From the NCBI GenBank assembly GCA_019116525.1, contig DXBM01000039.1, positions 1-64,000 on the forward strand: a stretch of DNA of 64,000 bases, read 5' to 3'. The stretch is from Candidatus Olsenella pullistercoris (GTDB lineage Bacteria > Actinomycetota > Coriobacteriia > Coriobacteriales > Atopobiaceae). Below, piece by piece: positions 8,972 through 17,917 of the stretch (its first letter is position 1; every line of letters starts with the position of its first letter). The notes under the pieces were generated by a model. It was not told the DNA's origin and made no database searches. It was given only the letters and a program-made list of their open reading frames with translations. Both the position numbers and the translations under genes were made by a program.

Positions 8972-11769
8972 TCAGCCTCACCCTCAACGGCGCCCGCCTC
9001 ACGGAGGACGTGCGCCCCGACATGACCCTCTTTGACTTCTGCCGCGCGCACGGCGCAAAGTCCGTGAAGTGCGCCTGCGAGACGAGCAACTGCGGCCTGT
9101 GCACCGTGCTGCTGGATGGCGAGCCCGTGCTCTCGTGCTCCGTGCTCATGGCGCGCGCGGACGGCCATGACGTCACCACGCTCGAGGGCGTGCGCGACGG
9201 CCGCCGAGAGCTGCTGGCGCGCTGCCTTGCCGAGGAGGGCGCCGAGCAGTGCGGCTTCTGCGCGCCCGGCCTCGAGATGGCCGTGCTCGCGCTCGACGCC
9301 GCGCACCCCGGCGCGGACGACGAGACCGTCCGCCGCTTCCTCGCCGGCAACCTCTGCCGCTGCTCCGGGTACGCGAGCCAGATGCGCGCTGTGCGCCGCT
9401 TCCTCGCGCGCCACGACAACGGCGGGGAGCTTCCTGAGCGCGTCGTCCCGGAGGACCTGACCAGCCAGGACGGGGAGCCTCGGAGCCAGATCTCGCGCCC
9501 CGTCGCCAAGAAGGACTCGGGCGCCCTTCTCGCCGGCGCGCCCGTCTTCACCGAGGACCTCGCGCCCGAGGGCGCCCTCGTGGTGAGGCTCGTGCGCAGC
9601 CGCCACGCCAACGCCTACGTCACCGGCATCGATGCCTCCGCGGCGCTCGCGATGCCCGGCGTCGTGGCCGTCTTTGGCCCCGATGACGTGCCGCACAACC
9701 GCTTCACGCTGGCGGGACAGTCGTTCCCCGAGCCGAGCCCCTACGACACCGTCCTTCTCGACCGGCACGTGCGCTACGTGGGCGACGAGGTCGCCATGGT
9801 CGTGGCAGAGGACGAGCGCACGGCGGCCGCGGCCGTGCGCGCGGTCAAGGTGAGCTACGAGCCGCTGCCCGCGGTGCTCGACCTCGAGGGGGCGCTCGAC
9901 TGCGAGACCGTCGTCCACGACGAGGACGACTGGACGCCCGGCGGCGACAAGTCCGGCGACCCGTCGCGCAACCTCGTGGCGCACGGCCAGCGCGTCCACG
10001 GGGACCTGGACGCCGCCTTCGCCGACGCGGACGTCGTCATCGAGCGCACCTACCGCACGCAGGCCACCGAGCAGGCCATGATGGAGACGTTCCGCTCGTT
10101 CGCCTACACCGACGCCTTCGGGCGCGTGACGGTGGTGAGCTCCACGCAGGTGCCCTTCCACGTTCGCCGGCAGGTGGCGACGGCGCTCGGCATCCCCAAG
10201 AGCCAGGTGCGCGTCATCAAGCCGCGCGTGGGCGGGGGCTTCGGCGCCAAGCAGAGCGGCTGCAACGAGGCCTTCGCCGCCTTCGCCGCCATGCGGACCG
10301 GTCGCCCGTGCCTGTGCCGCTACACGCGCGAGGAGACCATGTGCTGCACCAACACGCGCCATGAGATGCTGCTCAAGGTGCGCGTGGGCGCCAAGCGCGA
10401 CGGCACCCTCACCGCGATCGACCTCTACGCCCTCTCCAACGCCGGCGCCTACGGCTACCACGGCACCACGACGGTCACGCTCGTGGGCGGCAAGGCGCTC
10501 CCGATCTACAACCACGTGGCGGCGAGCCGCTTCTCCTACGACGTCGTCTACACCAACACCACGCCGGGCGGCGCCTACCGCGGCTACGGAGCGACGCAGG
10601 GCTGCTTCGCGGTGGAGTCCGCCGTGAACGAGATGGCGGACGAGCTGGGCATGGACCCCTGCGAGCTGCGCCTCAAGAACCTCGTGGGGCCCGGCGAGAC
10701 CCTCTGGCAGCTGAACGACGAGCCGCTCCACAGCTGCCGGCTCGACGAGTGCCTCAAGCGGGCGATGGACATGGTGGGCTGGCGGGAGAGGCCGCTTCGC
10801 GAGGACCTCGGCGACCGCGTGCGCGGCATCGGCGTCGCGCTCACGATGCAGGGCTCCGGCATCGCGATGGTCGACATAGCCAACGTTGACATCCGCCTCG
10901 AGGACGACGGCTTCTACGTGCTCTCCATTGGCGCCACCGACGTGGGCACCGGAGCCGACACGATCCTCGCCCAGATCGCCGCCGAGGCGCTCGGCTGCTC
11001 CGTGGACCGCATCGTCACCAAGGGCGTCGACACCGACACCTCGCCCTTCGACACCGGCGCCTACGCCTCCTCCGGCACCTACACCACCGGCGGCGCCGTC
11101 GTGCGCGCGGCCGAGGACCTCGTTCGCCAGATCCGAGAGCAGGCCGCTCGCGTCTGGGACGTGAGCGAGCAGGACGTGGAGTTCGACGGTGAGCGCGTGA
11201 GCTTCCTCGGCTCGGGCACCCCCGAGAGCCCCGAGCGCGAGATGACGGTCGCCGAGCTCGCCAACAAGATGATCGGCTTCGGCCTCATGCCGGGCATGCT
11301 CGAGGGCCACGGGTCAAACGCCCAGCCCACCTCGCCGCCGCCCTACATGGCGGGCATAGCCGAGGTCGAGGTGGACAAGGAAACGGGGCTCGTGCGCGTG
11401 GTCGACTACGCCGCCGTCGTCGACTGTGGCACCGTCATCAACCCAGCGCTCGCGCGCGTACAGGCCGAGGGCGGCATCGCCCAGGGCATCGGAATGGCGC
11501 TCACCGAGGACGTCTCGCGCGACGAGAAGGGGCGTCTGCGCACCGGCAGCTTCATGACGTACAAGCTGCCGACGCGCCTCGACGTCCCCGAGCCGCGCGT
11601 GGAGTTCATGCCGAGCTTCGAGCCCACGGGCCCCTTCGGGGCCAAGTCCATCGGCGAGGTCGTCATCAACACGCCGTCCCCCGCGGTCATGAGCGCCGTT
11701 GCCCACGCGACCGGCCGCTACGTGCGCGACCTGCCGATCACCCCGAGCAAGGTGCTCGCCTGCGAGTAG
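8965..11769 (+). CDS. Fused [2Fe-2S] / molybdopterin-binding hydroxylase subunit (xanthine dehydrogenase or aldehyde oxidoreductase family)
   Basis: A 934-residue fusion of two subunits that are usually separate. Residues 1-155 form two [2Fe-2S] domains: a plant-ferredoxin motif with Cys38, Cys43, Cys46 and Cys58, then CGFC and LCRC in the helical domain. Residues from about 165 onward are the molybdenum cofactor domain, with the conserved GGGFGAKQ loop (about 423) and the likely catalytic glutamate in KSIGEVV (about 897). This order resembles the Desulfovibrio aldehyde oxidoreductase, but here a FAD subunit is encoded just upstream, giving a two-gene enzyme. The GTG at 8965 has AAGGAGG seven bases before it and overlaps the upstream stop. 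No cofactor-maturation gene is nearby. The substrate (purine, aldehyde or aromatic) cannot be decided. Confidence 0.9.
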   Translation: MLVSLTLNGARLTEDVRPDMTLFDFCRAHGAKSVKCACETSNCGLCTVLLDGEPVLSCSVLMARADGHDVTTLEGVRDGRRELLARCLAEEGAEQCGFCAPGLEMAVLALDAAHPGADDETVRRFLAGNLCRCSGYASQMRAVRRFLARHDNGGELPERVVPEDLTSQDGEPRSQISRPVAKKDSGALLAGAPVFTEDLAPEGALVVRLVRSRHANAYVTGIDASAALAMPGVVAVFGPDDVPHNRFTLAGQSFPEPSPYDTVLLDRHVRYVGDEVAMVVAEDERTAAAAVRAVKVSYEPLPAVLDLEGALDCETVVHDEDDWTPGGDKSGDPSRNLVAHGQRVHGDLDAAFADADVVIERTYRTQATEQAMMETFRSFAYTDAFGRVTVVSSTQVPFHVRRQVATALGIPKSQVRVIKPRVGGGFGAKQSGCNEAFAAFAAMRTGRPCLCRYTREETMCCTNTRHEMLLKVRVGAKRDGTLTAIDLYALSNAGAYGYHGTTTVTLVGGKALPIYNHVAASRFSYDVVYTNTTPGGAYRGYGATQGCFAVESAVNEMADELGMDPCELRLKNLVGPGETLWQLNDEPLHSCRLDECLKRAMDMVGWRERPLREDLGDRVRGIGVALTMQGSGIAMVDIANVDIRLEDDGFYVLSIGATDVGTGADTILAQIAAEALGCSVDRIVTKGVDTDTSPFDTGAYASSGTYTTGGAVVRAAEDLVRQIREQAARVWDVSEQDVEFDGERVSFLGSGTPESPEREMTVAELANKMIGFGLMPGMLEGHGSNAQPTSPPPYMAGIAEVEVDKETGLVRVVDYAAVVDCGTVINPALARVQAEGGIAQGIGMALTEDVSRDEKGRLRTGSFMTYKLPTRLDVPEPRVEFMPSFEPTGPFGAKSIGEVVINTPSPAVMSAVAHATGRYVRDLPITPSKVLACE

Positions 11770-11791
11770 CGCGACGAGAAGGACGACAAGG

Positions 11792-11843
11792 GCCCGGGAG
11801 CCCCCGCTCGCGCGCGGCCGCACGGGCGGGGGCGCTCCCGGGC
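11792..11843 (+). terminator. Strong GC hairpin after the molybdenum hydroxylase genes
   Basis: GCCCGGGAG plus CCCCCGC on the left pair with GCGGGGG plus CTCCCGGGC on the right, with a two-base bulge. It lies 23 bases after the stop codon and is a probable terminator without a U-tract. Confidence 0.6.
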
Positions 11844-11948
11844 ACCGGCTCAGGGCACGTCGGCCGGCTCAGAGCGCGTCGATTCCCCGGTTTTGCACGA
11901 CGACCCCCTTCTCGTCGCCCAACCCGCTCAAATCCAACCTCTTTTCTC

Positions 11949-12094
11949 GGTTGTGAGCAACACGTTTTATATGCGACGAGAAGAACGCTCGTATCCGGGC
12001 TCCTATATGAACGACCTGACGTCAATGACCGGGTTGTGAGCAATACCTTTGATGAGACAGGGGCCTTCGCATCAAAGATGTTGCTCACAACCCG
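11949..12094. repeat. Intergenic inverted-repeat element D (TTGTGAGCAAC arms)
   Basis: A first copy CGGTTGTGAGCAAC (11949-11962) is followed by a perfect pair: CGGGTTGTGAGCAA (12030-12043) and TTGCTCACAACCCG (12081-12094). Inside the pair, TTTGATG and CATCAAA also pair. The same arms with the inner TTTGATGC occur at 59035-59226. The surrounding gap (11770-12263) otherwise contains the terminator at 11792 and the promoter box of the ABC exporter. Confidence 0.7.
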
Positions 12095-12227
12095 AAAGTG
12101 ACAGAGCGGGCCCGTGCGGGGGCGGCGAGCGGGGGCGACCCAAGCACCGGATCGCCCCAGGGGCAGGGGCGCCCTGTCGCGCGCCGGGCCTCAACGCGGC
12201 GAGAAGAACGCGCGCCCCCGCTCGCGC

Positions 12228-12233
12228 TAGAAT
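12228..12233 (+). promoter_or_regulatory. -10 box of ABC exporter pair 1
   Basis: TAGAAT in the context GCGCTAGAAT lies about 30 bases before the start codon. The same GCTAGAAT or GGTAGAAT box precedes the ECF operon and the TPR gene. No good -35 is visible. Confidence 0.4.
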
Positions 12234-12263
12234 CGAGTGGTTGGGCTTCTTCTCGGAGGTTGG

Positions 12264-13994
12264 ATGTTCAGGCTGAGGCGCTACCTCAAGGGCCACTACG
12301 TCGAGTGCGTTCTGGCGCCGCTGTTCAAGATGCTCGAGGCGCTCCTGCAGCTCCTCGTGCCGCTCGTGATGGCCCAGGTCATCGACGTGGGAATCGCGGC
12401 GCGCGACGCCTCCTACGTGCTCTCCCACGGAGCGCTCCTGCTCGTGATGGGCACCTTCGCCTGGCTCGTCTCCGTCACGGCGCAGTACTTCAGCTCGCGG
12501 CTCGCCGCCGCCTTTGGCACGGCGCTGCGCGACGACCTCTTCCGCCACGTGCTCAGCCTCTCGCGCGCCGACGTGGAGCGCCTGGGCAAGGCCACGCTCG
12601 TCACGCGCATCACCAACGACTCCCAGCAGGTGCAGGACGGCCTCAACATGTTCTTCCGCCTCATCCTGCGCTCGCCGTTCGTGACCTTCGGCACGGTGGT
12701 CGCGGCGTTTCTCGTCGACGGGACCGAGGGGGCGGCGCTGCTCGTTGCCGTGCTCGTCTCGGGCGCCGTGGTCATGGGCTTCATGCGCGTGACCACAAGC
12801 CGCTACCGCGACATCCAGCGCGGCCTCGACGACGTCCAGCTCGCGTGCGCCGAGAACCTCGAGGGCGCCCGCGTGCTGCGGGCCTTCCGCCGCGAGGACA
12901 GCGAGCAAGCGGCGTTTGCCGAGGTGGCGGGCACCGTCCGCGACCGCCAGGTCACGACCGGCGACATCTCCGCGCTTGTGAACCCGCTCACCTACGTCGT
13001 CATCAACTGCGGCCTCATCGCGCTGCTGTGGTTCGGCGGCTTCCAGGTGAGCGCTGGCGACCTCACGCAGGGCCAGCTCGTTGCCCTCGTGAGCTACGTG
13101 AGCCAGGCGCTCGTCGAGCTCCTCAAGCTCACCAACCTCATCGTGCTGCTCTCCAAGGCGTCGGCGTGCGCCCGTCGCGTGAACGAGGTCTTCGAGACGC
13201 GCCCCTCCATGACCGACGGCACGTGCCAGGCGTCCTTTGCGCCCGGCGAGCCCGCCCTCGCCTTCGACGACGTGAGCTTCACCTACGCCGACGGCGCCGG
13301 GAGCGCGCTCGAGGGCGTGAGCTTCTCGCTCGCGCCCGGCTCGACGCTTGGCGTGATCGGCGGCACGGGCTCGGGCAAGTCCACGCTCGCGAGCCTCGCC
13401 ATGCGCTTCTACGACACCACGAGGGGCACGGTCCGCGTGGGAGGCACCGACGTCCGCGAGCTCGAGCGCGCGTCGCTCAGGGCGTCCGTCTCGCTCGTGG
13501 AGCAGGGCGCCACGCTCTTCTCGGGCACCATTGCCTCCAACCTCCGCTGGGGCGGGCCGGACGCCAGCGAGAGGGACCTCGAGGCGGCGATCTCCACCGC
13601 GCAGGCAACCGCGGTCGTGGACGGCAAGGAGGGTCGCCTCGCGGCCGAGGTCGAGCAGTTCGGGCGCAACTTCTCCGGCGGCCAGCGCCAGCGCCTCGCC
13701 ATCGCGCGCACGCTCGCGCGCCGCCCGCGCGTCCTCATCCTCGATGACGCGTCCTCGGCGCTCGACTATGCCACCGACGCCGCGCTGCGTCGCGCCATCG
13801 CGCGCGACTGCGCGGACACGGCCGTCGTCACCATCTCGCAGCGCGTCGCCGCCGTGCGCCACGCTGACCAGATACTCGTGCTCGACAGAGGGCGGCAGGT
13901 GGGGCTAGGCACCCACGAGGAGCTTCTTGCCAGCTGCCCGGTCTACCGCGAGATCTGCGAGTCACAGCTCACCGCAGAGGAGGTGTCCCGATGA
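12264..13994 (+). CDS. Heterodimeric ABC exporter, subunit with degenerate ATP site (pair 1)
   Basis: This 576-residue half-transporter has a six-helix membrane domain followed by an ABC ATPase domain. Walker A is GGTGSGKST (about 366-374) and the signature is FSGGQRQR. However, Walker B ends in LDDASS (about 493), so Asp replaces the catalytic Glu, and the switch histidine is Gln in TISQRV. Both changes mark the non-hydrolysing subunit of a heterodimeric exporter. The ATG at 12264 is preceded by CGGAGG; the upstream GTG at 12237 would add nine residues without a good site. The gene overlaps its partner by ATGA. It is probably a multidrug, peptide or lipid exporter; the substrate is unknown. 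Confidence 0.88.
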   Translation: MFRLRRYLKGHYVECVLAPLFKMLEALLQLLVPLVMAQVIDVGIAARDASYVLSHGALLLVMGTFAWLVSVTAQYFSSRLAAAFGTALRDDLFRHVLSLSRADVERLGKATLVTRITNDSQQVQDGLNMFFRLILRSPFVTFGTVVAAFLVDGTEGAALLVAVLVSGAVVMGFMRVTTSRYRDIQRGLDDVQLACAENLEGARVLRAFRREDSEQAAFAEVAGTVRDRQVTTGDISALVNPLTYVVINCGLIALLWFGGFQVSAGDLTQGQLVALVSYVSQALVELLKLTNLIVLLSKASACARRVNEVFETRPSMTDGTCQASFAPGEPALAFDDVSFTYADGAGSALEGVSFSLAPGSTLGVIGGTGSGKSTLASLAMRFYDTTRGTVRVGGTDVRELERASLRASVSLVEQGATLFSGTIASNLRWGGPDASERDLEAAISTAQATAVVDGKEGRLAAEVEQFGRNFSGGQRQRLAIARTLARRPRVLILDDASSALDYATDAALRRAIARDCADTAVVTISQRVAAVRHADQILVLDRGRQVGLGTHEELLASCPVYREICESQLTAEEVSR

Positions 13995-15754
13995 GCGCGA
14001 AGGACGCCCGGCGCCGCACCTCCGACGGCACGGTCCGCCGCATGGTCGAACTCTTTGCCGCGCGCCGCGGCACCCTCGCGCTCGCCGCGGCGCTCACCGT
14101 GGGAGTCGTCGTGGGCACGCTGCTTCTGCCCGTGCTCACCGGCCAGGCTATCGACTGCGTGGTCGGCCCCGGCGAGGTGGACTTCGGCGGCCTTCACCGC
14201 GCGCTCGCGCAGATTGCTGTCACGCTCGCCGCGACCGCCATCTGCCAGTGGTCGCTCACGGCAGTGACCAACCGCCTCGCGTTCGGCGCCGTGCTCGGCC
14301 TGCGTAAGCGCGCCTTCGATCACCTGCAGGAGCTGCCCCTCTCCTACCTCGACTCCCACGGGCACGGCGACCTTGCGAGCCGCATCGTCACCGATGCCGA
14401 CATGCTCACCAACGGCCTCCTCATGGCGTTCCAGCAGCTGCCCGCTGGCGTGCTCACGATCGTGGTCACGCTTGCGTTCATGTTCGCGCTGAACCCCGCC
14501 ATCGCCGCCGTCGTGGCGCTGCTCACGCCCATCTCGATCTTCACCGCGCGCTTCATCGCCACGCACAGCGCCAAGCACTTCTCGGGCCAGACGCGCATCC
14601 GCGGCGAGCTCACTGCCTACGTGGAAGAGATGGTCGGCGGCATCTCCGCCGTTGAGACCTTCTGCCAGCAGGAGCGCGTCGCCGAGTGCTTCGCCGAGAC
14701 GGACGCTGCGCTGGGCGAGGAGAGCTTCAAGGCGGTGTTCTTCTCGTCCCTGGTGAACCCCACGACGCGCTTCGCGAACGCCCTGGTCTACGCCGCGATT
14801 GGCATCTTTGGCGCGTTCGTGGCCATGAGCGGTGGGATCACCGTGGGCGGGCTGTCGGCGTTTCTCGGCTACGCGGACCAGTACGCCAAGCCCTTCAACG
14901 ACATCTCTGGCGTGGCCACGGAGCTGCAGAACTCTGTGGCGTGCGCTCGGCGCCTCTTTGCCCTGCTCGACGAGGCCGCCGAGGAGCCTGACGCCGCGGA
15001 CGCCTCCGTGCTGGCTGACCCGTGCGGCGAGGTGGAGTTTGACCACGTGGCCTTTGGCTACGACGCCGGGAGCCTGGTGCTGCGCGACGTTGACCTCGCG
15101 GTGCGTCCCGGCATGCGCGTCGCGCTCGTCGGCGAGACGGGCTGCGGCAAGACCACCCTCATCAACCTGCTCATGCGCTTCTACGACGTGAGCGGCGGGG
15201 CAGTGCGCGTGGACGGGCGCGACGTGCGAGCCTGGACGCGCGAGAGCCTGCGCGCCGGCTGGGGCATGGTGCTGCAGGACACCTGGGTGCGCCGCGCGAC
15301 GGTGCGCGAGAACGTGAGCATGGGGCGCCCTGACGCCACGCTCGAGGAGGTGCGCGCCGCCTGCCGCGAGGCATACGCTGACGACTTCATCTGTCGCCTG
15401 CCGCAGGGCTACGACACCGTGCTCGACGGCTCGAGCGCCCTGTCCGCAGGCCAGCGGCAGCTCCTGTGCATCGCGCGCGTGATATGCGCGCGGCCAGCCA
15501 TGCTCATCCTCGACGAGGCCACGTCCAACATAGACACTCGCACGGAGCTCCTGGTGCAGCGCGCGCTCGCTCACCTCATGGCCGGGCGCACGAGCTTCGT
15601 GGTGGCGCACCGGCTCTCCACCGTGCGCGACGCGGACCTCATCTGCGTGGTCGCCAACGGCCGGATCGCGGAGCGGGGCACGCACGACGAGCTGCTCGCC
15701 GCGGGCGGGCGCTACCGGCGGATCTACGAGGCCCAGTTCGCCCCAACCGAGTAG
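13991..15754 (+). CDS. Heterodimeric ABC exporter, catalytic subunit (pair 1)
   Basis: This 587-residue partner half-transporter has six predicted membrane helices and an ATPase domain. Walker A is GETGCGKTT (about 381), Walker B reads LDEATS (about 507) with the catalytic Glu, and the switch histidine is present in AHRLST. Its ABC signature is LSAGQRQ rather than LSGGQ, so the site completed by this signature is the weaker one, as expected when the other subunit has the altered Walker B. Translation starts at an ATG that overlaps the first subunit's stop. The gene ends four bases before a long inverted repeat that may terminate transcription. Confidence 0.9.
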   Translation: MSAKDARRRTSDGTVRRMVELFAARRGTLALAAALTVGVVVGTLLLPVLTGQAIDCVVGPGEVDFGGLHRALAQIAVTLAATAICQWSLTAVTNRLAFGAVLGLRKRAFDHLQELPLSYLDSHGHGDLASRIVTDADMLTNGLLMAFQQLPAGVLTIVVTLAFMFALNPAIAAVVALLTPISIFTARFIATHSAKHFSGQTRIRGELTAYVEEMVGGISAVETFCQQERVAECFAETDAALGEESFKAVFFSSLVNPTTRFANALVYAAIGIFGAFVAMSGGITVGGLSAFLGYADQYAKPFNDISGVATELQNSVACARRLFALLDEAAEEPDAADASVLADPCGEVEFDHVAFGYDAGSLVLRDVDLAVRPGMRVALVGETGCGKTTLINLLMRFYDVSGGAVRVDGRDVRAWTRESLRAGWGMVLQDTWVRRATVRENVSMGRPDATLEEVRAACREAYADDFICRLPQGYDTVLDGSSALSAGQRQLLCIARVICARPAMLILDEATSNIDTRTELLVQRALAHLMAGRTSFVVAHRLSTVRDADLICVVANGRIAERGTHDELLAAGGRYRRIYEAQFAPTE

Positions 15755-15757
15755 CGC

Positions 15758-15901
15758 AATTGGGGACGTGGTTTTTCTCTCAGAGAGAACGGGACAGGTT
15801 CATGGGGCGCCAACGCCTGGGCGACAGGCAGGCGCCGCTCGAGCCTGTCCCCTTTTCTCTGAGAGAAAAACCACGTCCCCAATTTACAGACCCCCAATTT
15901 A
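15758..15901. repeat. Inverted-repeat element E (AATTGGGGACGTGG arms, REP-like)
   Basis: Perfect 29-base arms, starting AATTGGGGACGTGG and ending TCTCAGAGA (15758-15786 and complement 15856-15884), enclose a second stem ACGGGACAGG/CCTGTCCC. A short direct repeat CCCCAATTTACAGAC follows, and its second copy supplies the TAA stop of the small minus-strand gene at 15899. The first half recurs at 45297-45330. GGGGAC-type palindromes of this kind are typical of REP elements moved by RAYT transposases, but no transposase is in the window. Confidence 0.75.
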
Positions 15902-16099
15902 CAGACCGTGGGAGCGGAGGCGCGAGTCGATCTCCTTGAGCGTGATGCGCGCGGCGAAGAGCTGCCGGTACGTGGCCGTCTTCACCTTGCCCACGGCGGA
16001 GAGCTCCTCCATGCGGGCCCTGGTGGACGCAAGCTCATCGCGCACCTCGGCAGCGAACGCGTCGTATGCGGCGAGGCGCCCGGCGTCCCCCTCGCCCAT
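15899..16099 (-). CDS. Small hypothetical protein coupled to the MIF-like tautomerase
   Basis: A 66-residue, charged, probably helical protein with several Ala/Arg/Glu-rich heptads, no membrane segment and no motif I recognise. The ATG at 16099 shares a base with the TGA of the upstream tautomerase gene (TGATG), so the two are likely co-translated. Its stop codon is donated by the inverted-repeat element E, so the original C-terminus may have been longer. A longer frame to 16222 would lie inside the tautomerase gene and was rejected. It could be a regulatory partner, but nothing in the sequence proves it. Confidence 0.5.
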   Translation of the reverse strand: MGEGDAGRLAAYDAFAAEVRDELASTRARMEELSAVGKVKTATYRQLFAARITLKEIDSRLRSHGL

Positions 16100-16449
16100 C
16101 AGAAGTTGGCCCCGTTCCAGCCGAAGCTCGGCGTCCAGCCGTAGCGGATGTAGAGGCGCGAGGGATCCACGCCCAGCTCGCGGCTGATCACGGGCGTGAC
16201 CCTCTCGGTAAAGGCCTCCCACGCGCTCGCCGGCACCTCGCTGCGGGCAAAAACGCCCACCTCGACGTAAGCGCAGGGCTCGGAGTCGTCACCGGCGAAG
16301 TAGATGTGGGCGTCGTCCTCAAAGAGGCACATGAGCCAGGCCTCGGACTTCCCAGGAATGGCCTCGATCGCGCTGCCGTAGGCGGACTTCAGCGCCTCGC
16401 GAGCCTCCGGGGAGATGCGCGCGGAGCAGTACGTGTGGACGACGGGCAT
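16099..16449 (-). CDS. MIF-like tautomerase (macrophage migration inhibitory factor superfamily)
   Basis: This 116-residue cytoplasmic protein has the size and pattern of MIF/D-dopachrome tautomerase. After removal of Met it begins with Pro, the catalytic base of the superfamily. SEPCAYVEVG in the middle and GWNGANF at the C-terminus correspond to the same places in animal MIF (SEPCA and GWN...F). The family tautomerises phenylpyruvate-like keto-enols; the physiological role in bacteria is unsettled. The ATG at 16449 has GAGGAGCC in front. It leads a two-gene unit with a 66-residue protein. Possible effects on a host are speculation. Confidence 0.82.
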   Translation of the reverse strand: MPVVHTYCSARISPEAREALKSAYGSAIEAIPGKSEAWLMCLFEDDAHIYFAGDDSEPCAYVEVGVFARSEVPASAWEAFTERVTPVISRELGVDPSRLYIRYGWTPSFGWNGANF

Positions 16450-16472
16450 GGCGGCTCCTCTCGTTTCGTGTC

Positions 16473-16525
16473 AGCTATCAAGAAGGATAGCCGAGAGGGA
16501 CGTGGGGGCGAGCGGGGCGTAAGAT
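16473..16525. promoter_or_regulatory. Divergent promoter region with a GCTATC/GATAGC hairpin
   Basis: The 111-base gap between the divergent tautomerase and EFR1 genes has a short inverted repeat, GCTATC-N6-GATAGC (16473-16490), and a TAAGAT -10-like box near 16519 pointing toward the EFR1 gene. This suggests a shared regulatory region; evidence is modest. Confidence 0.3.
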
Positions 16526-16560
16526 GAGTGCGAGGGAAAGGTCACGCGAGAGGGGCGCGC

Positions 16561-17349
16561 ATGAGGGTCGTTGAGGTCTGCTTCAGCCCGACGGGCGGCA
16601 CGCGCCGCGCGGCGGACGTCGTCGCGAGGGCGCTGGCGCGCGAGCTGGGGACGGGGACGCCCGTCGCGCACGACCTCACGGGCCCGAGCGCGGACGCCTC
16701 GCAGGTGACGCTCGGCGCGGGCGACCTCGTGCTTCTCGCCGTGCCGTCCTTCGCGGGCCGCGTGCCGGCCGTGGCAGCGGAGCGCCTCGCGCGCCTCCGG
16801 GGCTCGGGCGCGCTCGCCGTCCTGGTCTGCGCGTACGGCAACCGCGCCTTTGAGGACACCCTCGTCGAGCTGCAGGACCTTGCCGAGGCCGCCGGCCTCC
16901 TCCCCGTGGCGGGCATCGCCGCCGTGACGGAGCACTCCATAGCGCGCCGCATTGCCGCCGGCCGTCCGGACGGCAGCGACGAGCGCGCGCTCGCCTCCCT
17001 TTCCGCGCGCGTCGCCGAGAAGGTCGCGCAGCTGCCAGAGGGCGTGCGCCCAGCTTCCCCCGAGCTTCCCGGCAGCCGCCCCTACAAGGACGCTCGTCCA
17101 ACGGGCCCCGTCCCCGCTCCCACCGAGGCCTGCGTGCGGTGCGGCGCGTGCGCGCGGGCATGTCCCGTGGGCGTGATCGACGCGCGCGGCCCCGCGCTCG
17201 CGGACGCCGCGCGCTGCGTCTCGTGCATGCGCTGCGTGAGCATCTGCCCGCACGACGCGCGCCGGGCGGACGCCGGCGAGCTCGCCGCCATCGAGTCGAG
17301 GCTCGCGCCGCTCTGCTCCGTGCGCAAGGAGCCGGAGCTCTTCCTGTAG
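16561..17349 (+). CDS. EFR1-type flavodoxin/ferredoxin fusion protein
   Basis: This 262-residue redox protein joins an N-terminal flavodoxin-like domain, with FSPTGGTRRAA as the FMN phosphate loop (about 8-18), to a C-terminal bacterial ferredoxin domain. Two four-cysteine motifs, CVRCGACARACPVG and CVSCMRCVSICPHD (about 192-238), should hold two [4Fe-4S] clusters. Proteins of this type shuttle electrons in anaerobes. The ATG at 16561 follows GAGAGGGG; the GTG at 16528 would add 11 residues without a comparable site. The downstream membrane protein is 42 bases away and may be co-transcribed. The partner enzymes are not known. Confidence 0.88.
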   Translation: MRVVEVCFSPTGGTRRAADVVARALARELGTGTPVAHDLTGPSADASQVTLGAGDLVLLAVPSFAGRVPAVAAERLARLRGSGALAVLVCAYGNRAFEDTLVELQDLAEAAGLLPVAGIAAVTEHSIARRIAAGRPDGSDERALASLSARVAEKVAQLPEGVRPASPELPGSRPYKDARPTGPVPAPTEACVRCGACARACPVGVIDARGPALADAARCVSCMRCVSICPHDARRADAGELAAIESRLAPLCSVRKEPELFL

Positions 17350-17391
17350 CCAGTCCTTCGCGCGGCAGCTCCCGCGCAGAGAGGGGTCACC

Positions 17392-17898
17392 ATGAGGCAC
17401 TCAAGGGCGTTCTGGGCCGCGTTCGCGCTTCTCGCGGGGGCCACCATCCTTGACGTGGCAAATCCCTGCGTGGGCATCTTCGCCCTGTTCCATCTCGTGC
17501 TGACGTTCGTCTCGCTCATGGCCTACATCGTCATGCGCGCGCACGCGAAGGGGCTCGTGTACGGCAGCCGCGCCTTCGAGGCAGCCCGCAGGCACGGCGG
17601 CGAGGAGGCCGAGCGCCTGGCACGCGAGGCGTCGCGTCGCACGACGAGCCTCTTGAGCCGCATGCTCCTCGGCATGGCGGCGGTCTTCACCGTGTTCGCC
17701 TCCGTTGCCACGCTCCTGCTCACGATGATCGGCCTCGACCCGTCCGCAGGAGGGAAGGTCATGTTCCCGGTGCAGCTCGCGCCCTTCGACGCGGCCTTCG
17801 ACCTCTGGGCGCTCTCGGCCGTCATGAGCGTGGCGGCAGCGGTCCTGCTCGTCGTCGCCGGCGGCGACGTGCGCCGGTGGCTGCGCATGGCGGCGTGA
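17392..17898 (+). CDS. Hypothetical membrane protein
   Basis: This 168-residue protein has four predicted membrane helices (about 7-25, 28-48, 87-110 and 138-160). A basic/acidic cytoplasmic stretch with an Arg-rich, coiled-coil-like segment (about 50-85) separates them into two pairs. I do not recognise a family. The ATG at 17392 has GAGGGG before it. Its position 42 bases behind the EFR1 gene, in the same direction, suggests co-expression, but no cofactor-binding residues are obvious. Confidence 0.7.
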   Translation: MRHSRAFWAAFALLAGATILDVANPCVGIFALFHLVLTFVSLMAYIVMRAHAKGLVYGSRAFEAARRHGGEEAERLAREASRRTTSLLSRMLLGMAAVFTVFASVATLLLTMIGLDPSAGGKVMFPVQLAPFDAAFDLWALSAVMSVAAAVLLVVAGGDVRRWLRMAA

Positions 17899-17917
17899 GA
17901 AGCACGCGCCGGACCCC

